Shown one piece after another: positions 58,410 to 64,000 of a stretch of DNA of 64,000 bases (position 1 is its first letter; each line of letters opens with the position of its first letter). The notes beneath the pieces are model-generated. The model was not told the origin of the DNA. It searched no databases and saw only the letters and a list, made by a program, of their open reading frames with translations. The DNA is from Pseudomonas sp. (GTDB lineage Bacteria; Pseudomonadota; Gammaproteobacteria; Pseudomonadales; Pseudomonadaceae): contig JAUSOF010000069.1 in NCBI GenBank assembly GCA_030656145.1, positions 1-64,000 on the forward strand, written 5' to 3'. Position numbers and translations under genes: made by a program.

Positions 58410-59876
58410 ATGCAGTATCGCGACCTGCGCGACTTTATCCGCGGCCTGGAACAGCGCGGCGAACTCAAGCGCATCCAGACGCCGGTGTCCCCGGTATTGG
58501 AAATGACCGAAGTCTGTGACCGCACCCTGCGCAAGGGTGGCCCCGCGTTGCTGTTCGAAAACCCCACGGGCTTCGACATGCCGGTGCTCGGCAATCTGTT
58601 CGGCACGCCCAAGCGAGTCGCGCTGGGCATGGGGGCGGAAGAGGTCAGCGAGCTGCGTGAGATCGGCAAGCTGCTGGCTTTTCTCAAGGAGCCTGAGCCG
58701 CCGAAAGGCCTGAAGGACGCCTGGAACAAGCTGCCGATCTTCCGCAAGGTGCTGGCCATGGCGCCCAAGGTGCTGAAAGACGCGCCTTGCCAGGAAGTGA
58801 TCGAGGAGGGCGACGACGTCGACCTCGGCAAGCTGCCAGTGCAGACCTGCTGGCCGGGTGATGTCGGCCCGCTGATCACCTGGGGCCTGACTATCACCAA
58901 GGGCCCCAACAAGGAGCGGCAGAACCTCGGGATCTATCGCCAGCAGGTGATCGGCCGCAACAAGCTGATCATGCGTTGGCTGAGTCACCGTGGTGGTGCG
59001 CTGGACTTCCGTGACTGGTGCCAGAAGTATCCCGATCGGCCGTACCCGGTGGCTGTGGCCTTGGGCGCCGATCCGGCGACTATCCTCGGAGCGGTTACCC
59101 CGGTCCCGGACAGTCTCTCCGAGTACGCCTTTGCCGGCCTGTTGCGCGGTCATCGTACTGAACTGATCAAATGCCGCGGCAGTGATTTACAGGTGCCGGC
59201 GAGTGCCGAGATCGTTCTCGAAGGGGTGATTCATCCCGGCGAAATGGCTGACGAAGGCCCCTATGGCGACCACACGGGCTACTACAACGAGGTGGATCGC
59301 TTCCCGGTGTTTACCGTCGAGCGCATTACCCGTCGGCAAAAACCGATCTACCACAGCACCTACACCGGTCGTCCGCCGGATGAGCCGGCGATTCTCGGCG
59401 TGGCGTTGAATGAAGTGTTTGTGCCGATCCTGCAGAAGCAGTTTCCCGAGATCACCGACTTCTATTTGCCGCCGGAAGGTTGCTCCTACCGCATGGCGGT
59501 GGTGACCATCAAGAAGCAGTACCCCGGCCACGCCAAACGCGTGATGCTTGGTGTCTGGTCGTTTTTGCGACAGTTTATGTACACCAAGTTCGTTATCGTC
59601 ACGGATGACGATATCAATGCGCGCGACTGGAATGACGTGATCTGGGCCATCACCACACGCATGGACCCCAAGCGCGACACGGTGTTGATCGAAAACACGC
59701 CGATCGACTACCTGGATTTTGCTTCGCCGATCTCCGGGCTGGGTAGCAAGATGGGCCTCGACGCTACTCATAAGTGGCCGGGTGAGACCACCCGTGAGTG
59801 GGGGCGTGCGATCGTTCAGGATGAAGCGGTCAAGCGCCGGGTCGACGATCTCTGGGCGCAGTTGGGGATCGACTGA
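58410..59876 (+). CDS. ubiD: 3-octaprenyl-4-hydroxybenzoate decarboxylase
   Basis: 488 residues from ATG 58410 ([20 protein letters not shown]), the P. aeruginosa UbiD length. Conserved UbiD segments: [36 protein letters not shown], and the catalytic acid region [20 protein letters not shown]. It decarboxylates the polyprenyl-hydroxybenzoate ring in ubiquinone synthesis using prenylated FMN from UbiX. The start is set by homology; an upstream GTG/ATG frame adds only a few residues. The iron-sulfur reductase gene follows 100 bp later. Confidence 0.95.
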   Translation: MQYRDLRDFIRGLEQRGELKRIQTPVSPVLEMTEVCDRTLRKGGPALLFENPTGFDMPVLGNLFGTPKRVALGMGAEEVSELREIGKLLAFLKEPEPPKGLKDAWNKLPIFRKVLAMAPKVLKDAPCQEVIEEGDDVDLGKLPVQTCWPGDVGPLITWGLTITKGPNKERQNLGIYRQQVIGRNKLIMRWLSHRGGALDFRDWCQKYPDRPYPVAVALGADPATILGAVTPVPDSLSEYAFAGLLRGHRTELIKCRGSDLQVPASAEIVLEGVIHPGEMADEGPYGDHTGYYNEVDRFPVFTVERITRRQKPIYHSTYTGRPPDEPAILGVALNEVFVPILQKQFPEITDFYLPPEGCSYRMAVVTIKKQYPGHAKRVMLGVWSFLRQFMYTKFVIVTDDDINARDWNDVIWAITTRMDPKRDTVLIENTPIDYLDFASPISGLGSKMGLDATHKWPGETTREWGRAIVQDEAVKRRVDDLWAQLGID

Positions 59877-59976
59877 TGTTGCGTGACCAGCTATACGAGC
59901 GACTTGGGTCGCGCTTACTGCAATGCGCGCAAAGCTCGGCCAAGGCCGTAGATTTGCGCTTTGGATTGAAGATGTC

Positions 59977-60945
59977 ATGAAAGTTACTTTGCAACCCTCA
60001 GGTGCCGTACTCGACGTCGAACCAGGCGAGCGGATTCTCGATGCGGCGCGCCGACTCGGTTATGACTGCCCGCAGAGTTGCCTTAATGGCAACTGCCATA
60101 TCTGCGCGGCCTTGCTGGTCAATGGTCGAGTGCGTCAGGCGGGGCAATCCCATGATCATGGCGAGGTATTCACTTGCCTGGCTGAGCCCGAGCAGGAGTG
60201 CGTGCTGCTCTGGGATGGGGTGTTGGCGCCAGGCGAGTTGCCGGTGCGCGAGCTGAACTGCCAACTGATCGAATGCCTTGATGCGGGTGGTGACGTATTC
60301 CGCGTGCGCCTGCGCGCCCCGGCCGGCAAGTTGCCGCGTTATCACGCTGGTCAGTACCTGCTGTTGCAACGGGCGGATGCCGAGTTCTCGGCCTTCTCCC
60401 TGGCCTCGGCGCCGCAGTCCGGACGTGAGTTGGAATTGCATATTCTGGCCCGTGACCCGTCCAGTATCGCGGTCATCGAGCACCTGCGCGGGCAAGGCTT
60501 CGCCCAGATTAAAATGCCGTTTGGCGACACCCATCTGGCCGAGCTGCCGGATGGCCCGCTGGTGCTGATTGCCGCCGGTACCGGGATGGCGCAGATGCAC
60601 AGCTTGATCGAGCACTGTCGCGCCGCCGGTTTCCGTCACCCTGTGCACCTATATTGGGGGGCGCGCCGGCCAGAAGATTTCTATGCGCTGCCTTGCTGGG
60701 CCGAGTGGCAGTCGTTGCCCAACCTGTTTCTGCATCAGGTAGTCAGTGAGCAGTGCGACTGGCAGGGCCGTTACGGCCTGTTGCACGCGGCAGTGCGCGA
60801 GGACTTCGTCGACCTCAAGCCGCTGTATGTATATGCCAGCGGCTCGCCGGCGATGGTCTACGCAACCCTGGATGCTTTGGTGGAAGCTGGAATGGACGCC
60901 CGGCAGATGCGTGCCGACGTGTTCGCCTACGCGCCGCGGGGCTGA
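59977..60945 (+). CDS. Ferredoxin-flavin reductase (CDP-6-deoxy-glucoseen reductase-like)
   Basis: 322 residues. Residues 1-90 are a plant-type [2Fe-2S] ferredoxin domain with cysteines in SCLNGNCHIC (C-x4-C-x2-C) and a fourth in EVFTCLAEP. Then an FAD-binding domain (YHAGQYLLLQ; FSAFSLASAP) and an NAD-binding domain (PLVLIAAGTGMAQMHSLIEH, final YASGSPAMVYATLDAL). Databases often call such proteins CDP-6-deoxy-delta-3,4-glucoseen reductase, but no deoxysugar genes are nearby. Position after ubiD suggests a respiratory or flavin-reductase role. ATG 59977 gives the complete ferredoxin fold. Confidence 0.86.
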   Translation: MKVTLQPSGAVLDVEPGERILDAARRLGYDCPQSCLNGNCHICAALLVNGRVRQAGQSHDHGEVFTCLAEPEQECVLLWDGVLAPGELPVRELNCQLIECLDAGGDVFRVRLRAPAGKLPRYHAGQYLLLQRADAEFSAFSLASAPQSGRELELHILARDPSSIAVIEHLRGQGFAQIKMPFGDTHLAELPDGPLVLIAAGTGMAQMHSLIEHCRAAGFRHPVHLYWGARRPEDFYALPCWAEWQSLPNLFLHQVVSEQCDWQGRYGLLHAAVREDFVDLKPLYVYASGSPAMVYATLDALVEAGMDARQMRADVFAYAPRG

Positions 60946-61000
60946 TTGACGCCCGAGGGCGTCTTTTCCGCGCGCACCAGCGTTTCTGGGCCGGGCTGAT

Positions 61001-61017
61001 GGTGCGCACGGCGCACC
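61001..61017. repeat. 17-nt hairpin repeat, copy 2
   Basis: GGTGCGC-ACG-GCGCACC, the same arms as 15951-15967 with a different 3-nt loop, between convergent genes. GGCGCACC follows at 61023. Confidence 0.6.
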
Positions 61018-61998
61018 CTACCGGCGCACCGTTACTACCACCTTGCCCACTGCCTTGCGTTGGGCGAGGGTATTGATCGCCTGTGCGGCCTGCTCCAGCG
61101 GGAAGGTCTGCGACACCAGTGGTTTGATCTTGCCTTCGGCGTGCCAGGCGAACAGTTGCTGGAAGTTGGCGGCGTTGTCCTGGGGTTGACGCTGGGCGAA
61201 CGCGCCCCAGAAGACCCCGACCACGGCGGCGCCCTTGAGCAGGGCCAGGTTGACTGGGAGCTCGGGGATGCGCCCACTGGCGAAGCCCACCACCAGCAGG
61301 CGGCCATTCCAGGCGATGCTGCGGATCGCTTGGTCGAACAGGTCGCCACCCACTGGATCGTAGATCACGTCGGCACCCTGTCCGCCGGTCAGGCGTTTGA
61401 CTTCGTCTTTCAGGTTGCTGTCGTTGTAGTTGATCAGTTCATCTGCACCAGCGGCCTTGGCCACGGCCAGTTTCTCTGCGCTGCTCGCCGCCGCAATTAC
61501 CTTGGCGCCCAGAGCCTTGCCGATTTCCACTGCTGCCAGGCCGACGCCACCGGAGGCGCCGAGGACCAGCAAGGTTTCGCCCGGCTGCAGGTTGGCGCGC
61601 TGCTTGAGTGCGTGCATCGAGGTGCCGTAGGTCATGCCAAAGGCGGCCGCGCTGTTGAAGTCCATGTCCGGCGGGATCGGTATTACGTTGTAGCCCGCTA
61701 CTGCGACCTGTTCGGCAAAGCTGCCCCAGCCAGTCAGGGCCATCACCCGATCACCGACTTTCAGGTGGCTGACCTTCTCGCCCACCGCGCTCACCACGCC
61801 GGCAGCCTCGCCGCCCGGTGAAAACGGAAATGGCGGCTTGAACTGGTACTTGCCTTCGATAATCAAGGTGTCGGGGAAGTTGACTCCGGCGGCATGCACG
61901 TCGAGCAGAATTTCGTTTTTCTTCGCTTCTGGGCTGGCGATTTCTTCCAGTACCAGGGTTTCGGCGGGGCCGAAGGCTTTGCACAGCACAGCTTTCAT
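61018..61998 (-). CDS. NADPH:quinone oxidoreductase (zinc-less MDR family)
   Basis: 326 residues from ATG 61998 (MKAVLCKAFGPAETLVLEEI). Medium-chain dehydrogenase fold: GroES-like N-domain with DVHAAGVNFPDTLIIEGKYQ and FSPGGEAAGVVSAVGEKV, then Rossmann domain with LLVLGASGGVGLAAVEIGKA. The zinc-binding cysteine cluster of alcohol dehydrogenases is absent, as in QOR/crotonyl reductase relatives. Likely reduces quinones or enones with NADPH. Divergent from the FliL-like gene; extra codons to 62064 are not conserved. Confidence 0.88.
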   Translation of the reverse strand: MKAVLCKAFGPAETLVLEEIASPEAKKNEILLDVHAAGVNFPDTLIIEGKYQFKPPFPFSPGGEAAGVVSAVGEKVSHLKVGDRVMALTGWGSFAEQVAVAGYNVIPIPPDMDFNSAAAFGMTYGTSMHALKQRANLQPGETLLVLGASGGVGLAAVEIGKALGAKVIAAASSAEKLAVAKAAGADELINYNDSNLKDEVKRLTGGQGADVIYDPVGGDLFDQAIRSIAWNGRLLVVGFASGRIPELPVNLALLKGAAVVGVFWGAFAQRQPQDNAANFQQLFAWHAEGKIKPLVSQTFPLEQAAQAINTLAQRKAVGKVVVTVRR

Positions 61999-62174
61999 CG
62001 GACTTTTCCTCTGCGGGTAATGGTTTTGCAGTGTAGAGGCGGGTGGCGCTCGGTCAACGAGCATGGCCGTGTCTGATGGCGCCGCATAAGCCTGGACGGT
62101 TTTCCGTCGCCGCGGGGCTTGGGCTGCGGGCCGGCTATGGCTATGCTAAGCGCCCCTGTGGAGGAATACCCCCT

Positions 62175-62588
62175 GTGAAAGTCTGGATCGCACTGTTGTT
62201 GGCCCTGTCCCTGCCCATGTCGGCATTTGCCGAGGACGCGGAGAAAAAGCCTGAAGAGGGCGCACCGAAAGCCGTTGCTTACGTGAGTCTGACACCGGCG
62301 CTGGTGGGCAATTTTGGAGAGGGCCCCAAGCTCAAGTATTACAAGGCGGATGTCGCCCTGCGGGTCAGCGGCCCTGCCGCTGAGGCGAAGGTCAAACACC
62401 ACGAGCCGCTGATCCGCAATCAGCTGGTCATGCTGTTTTCCCAGCAGACCGAAGCGAGCATCGCGGCGCCCGGCGACAAAGAGGCCTTGCGCCAGGAGGC
62501 GCTCAAACAGGTGCAGGATGTCCTCACTCAGGAGGAAGGTCAGCCGCTGGTGGACGACCTGTTGTTCAATAACCTGATTATTCAGTAG
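62175..62588 (+). CDS. FliL-family periplasmic protein
   Basis: 137 residues from GTG 62175, with GAGGAA upstream. A signal peptide (MKVWIALLLALSLPMSAFA) is followed by an acidic stretch and a FliL-like domain: YVSLTPALVGNFGEGPKLKY, IRNQLVMLFSQQTEASIAAP and LVDDLLFNNLIIQ at the end. True FliL is a single-pass inner-membrane stator factor encoded with flagellar genes; this paralog is away from them and appears secreted or membrane-anchored. Known as FliL family, role uncertain. Convergent with the ABC permease. Confidence 0.82.
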   Translation: MKVWIALLLALSLPMSAFAEDAEKKPEEGAPKAVAYVSLTPALVGNFGEGPKLKYYKADVALRVSGPAAEAKVKHHEPLIRNQLVMLFSQQTEASIAAPGDKEALRQEALKQVQDVLTQEEGQPLVDDLLFNNLIIQ

Positions 62589-62617
62589 GCGTGCGGATCA
62601 CTGCCTGAGCCGCTCTC

Positions 62618-63742
62618 TCAGGCCATCTGCGCCAGGGCCTTGCGAAAGCGCGCCAGTGCACCGAGAAAGAACAGGCTGCCGATCGCTGCCAGGGCCAGCA
62701 ACTGTGGCCAGATGATCGTCAGGTCGGCGCCGCGGAACAGGATGGCCTGTGCCAGCTCGACAAAGTGGGTGGTCGGCGCCACCAGCATTACCTGCTGCAC
62801 CAGCTCCGGCATGCTCTCGCGAGGCGTCATGCCCCCCGAGAGGATCTGCAGCGGCATCAGCACCAGAATGATCAGCAGGCCCAGCTGCGGCATCGAGCGG
62901 GCTACGGTGCCGAAGAAGATGCCCATCGAGGTGGTGGCGAACAGGTGCAGCGCCGCGCCCAGCATGAACAGCAGCAGCGAACCCTGAATCGGGATCTGCA
63001 GCCAGCCTTCGACGATGAAGCGCAGGGCGAAGGCCGATGCCAGCAGCACCACCAGGCCCATCGCCCAGATTTTTGCCAGCATGATCTCGAATGGCGTCAC
63101 CGGCATCACCAGCAGGTGCTCGATGGTGCCGTGCTCGCGCTCGCGGATCAGCGCTGCGCCGGTGAGGATTATCGAGAGCATGGTGATCTGGTTGATCACC
63201 TCGTTCACCGCGCCGAACCAGGAGCGGCTGAGGTTGGGGTTGAAGGCTGTGCGGATGACTGCTTCCACTGGCATCTCGGCAGCGCCTTGGTAGCGTTTGA
63301 CGAAGGCGGCTACCTCGGTGCTGATGATTTGCTGGATATGCCCGGCGCCGGTGAAGGCCTGGCTGACCTGGGTAGCATCGACGTTGAGCTGGATGGTGGG
63401 GCTGCGCCCGGCCAGCAGGTCCTTCTGGAAGTTCGGTGGAATGTTCAGGGTGAACGTGTACAGGCCGGCGTCCATGCCGCTGTCCATTTGTCCCAGGGTA
63501 GTGGGCTCGGGGGGCAGGAAGTAGGGTAGCTGGAAGGCATTGAGGATGCGTTGCGAGGCCTGCGACTGATCTTCGTCGACCACTGCCATGGTCGCCCGGT
63601 GTGGCGCTTCGGGCAGGGCAGTCGCGCTGGTGTAGATGGCCAGGGTGAAGGCGTAGATGATCAGTACCAGCAACGCTGGGTCACGATACAGGCTACGCAA
63701 TTCCTTGAGGCCCAGCTGGAAGATGTTACCGAGTGCGCGCAT
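62618..63742 (-). CDS. ABC-2 type exporter permease (YhhJ-like)
   Basis: 374 residues from ATG 63742 (MRALGNIFQLGLKELRSLYR), with CAGGA ten bases upstream. One N-terminal helix, a large periplasmic domain (about 45-175: RATMAVVDEDQSQASQRIL; FTLNIPPNFQKDLLAGRSP), then five C-terminal helices with IREREHGTIEHLLVMPVTPF. This is the ABC-2/YhhJ exporter subunit acting with an RbbA-type ATPase-permease and an HlyD-like adaptor. It begins one base after the stop of the upstream partner gene, so the two are coupled. Confidence 0.88.
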   Translation of the reverse strand: MRALGNIFQLGLKELRSLYRDPALLVLIIYAFTLAIYTSATALPEAPHRATMAVVDEDQSQASQRILNAFQLPYFLPPEPTTLGQMDSGMDAGLYTFTLNIPPNFQKDLLAGRSPTIQLNVDATQVSQAFTGAGHIQQIISTEVAAFVKRYQGAAEMPVEAVIRTAFNPNLSRSWFGAVNEVINQITMLSIILTGAALIREREHGTIEHLLVMPVTPFEIMLAKIWAMGLVVLLASAFALRFIVEGWLQIPIQGSLLLFMLGAALHLFATTSMGIFFGTVARSMPQLGLLIILVLMPLQILSGGMTPRESMPELVQQVMLVAPTTHFVELAQAILFRGADLTIIWPQLLALAAIGSLFFLGALARFRKALAQMA

Positions 63743-63743
63743 C

Positions 63744-64000
63744 TCATTTTTCCTGCTTGCGCAGGCCGGCGACACTGAGCAGGGTCAGCACCGGAATGGC
63801 CAGCAACATGGGAACGAAGTACCAATAGAGGTCGGCCATGCCCAGCGCTTTGGAGAACACCCCGCGGCTGATGGTCAGGAAGTGGCTGGTCGGGTAGATC
63901 TGGCCGAAGAAGGCGCTGGCGCCCTCGAGGGCCGATACCGGGTGGGTCAGCCCGGAGAACTGTACAGCCGGCAGCAGGGTGGCGATGGCCGTGCCGAAGA
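63744..64000 (-). CDS. ABC exporter ATPase-permease fusion (RbbA-like), C-terminal end
   Basis: The last 85 codons are in the window: FGTAIATLLPAVQFSGLTHP, then YPTSHFLTISRGVFSKAL, two membrane helices (WYFVPMLLAIPVLTLLSVAG) and LRKQEK-stop. This matches the end of an ABC-2 permease domain. In PAO1 the gene before the YhhJ homolog encodes an ATP-binding/permease fusion, so the missing N-terminal part probably carries the ATPase domains. It stops one base before the yhhJ-like start. Confidence 0.8.
   Translation of the reverse strand, partial: FGTAIATLLPAVQFSGLTHPVSALEGASAFFGQIYPTSHFLTISRGVFSKALGMADLYWYFVPMLLAIPVLTLLSVAGLRKQEK

Noticed and set aside
56987..58912. 641-codon open frame antisense to rho and ubiD
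   Set aside because: Long antisense frames are normal opposite high-GC genes with biased third positions. It spans two convincing genes and a perfect terminator, and shows no family motif.

Overview
This is a high-GC chromosomal segment of a Pseudomonas (sensu lato) species that is not P. aeruginosa. From memory, gene content and order follow the P. aeruginosa PAO1 chromosome from rpmB/rpmG (about PA5316) down to the rbbA/yhhJ ABC exporter (about PA5231). Genus-typical genes include dadRAX, pauR, sutA, algQ/algP/algR/algZ, class I cyaA, rnk and a hemCDXY operon. The tandem glnK-amtB1-amtB2 arrangement resembles P. stutzeri-type genomes. No tRNA, rRNA, CRISPR array, prophage or intact insertion sequence was seen.

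Layout. 1-300: end of the rpmB-rpmG ribosomal operon. 455-10250: amine and amino-acid catabolism. It holds a kauB-type aldehyde dehydrogenase, a PauB/PuuB-like FAD oxidase, dadR divergent from dadA-ridA-dadX, and the polyamine repressor pauR. 10447-20472: cytochrome c5, xpt, rep helicase, a GGDEF-EAL protein, a MATE pump beside a LysR gene, comM and ubiK. 20543-23952: a nitrogen-regulated glnK-amtB1-amtB2 operon with a recognisable sigma-54 promoter and two NtrC-like sites. 24139-29936: sutA, a HAD phosphatase, DUF484, dapF, lysA, lptM, cyaY, a DUF1289 gene and rnk. 29965-37943: cyaA, small conserved proteins, a glutathione S-transferase, argH and algZ-algR. 38097-44777: hemCDXY, algQ, algP. 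44828-51153: an ABC-F protein, a small mechanosensitive channel, a LysE exporter, an SDR, YaiI, ElbB and DedA. 51365-64000: hemB, ppk, ppx, trxA, rho, ubiD, an iron-sulfur flavin reductase, a quinone reductase, a FliL-like protein and an ABC-2 exporter cut by the window end.

How genes work together. DadX racemises L-Ala to D-Ala, DadA oxidises D-Ala, and the RidA protein, whose start lies inside dadA, can clear the imine product; DadR is the likely activator. The oxidase, KauB and PauR belong to the gamma-glutamylated polyamine route. GlnK and the two Amt channels couple ammonium uptake to nitrogen status. hemB and hemCDXY supply heme, with algZR directly upstream of hemC. ppk and ppx, convergent and overlapping, make and degrade polyphosphate.

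Most notable observation: xerC (sss), normally between DUF484 and the HAD gene, is missing. Only about 23 codons of its 3' end survive, still joined to the HAD start by an ATGA overlap. The scar lies next to copies of a GGCTATGTACCC-type inverted repeat. Other points of interest are a 75-bp tandem repeat with a decayed distant copy, a two-copy 17-nt hairpin repeat, direct repeats before algQ, and a structured rho leader.
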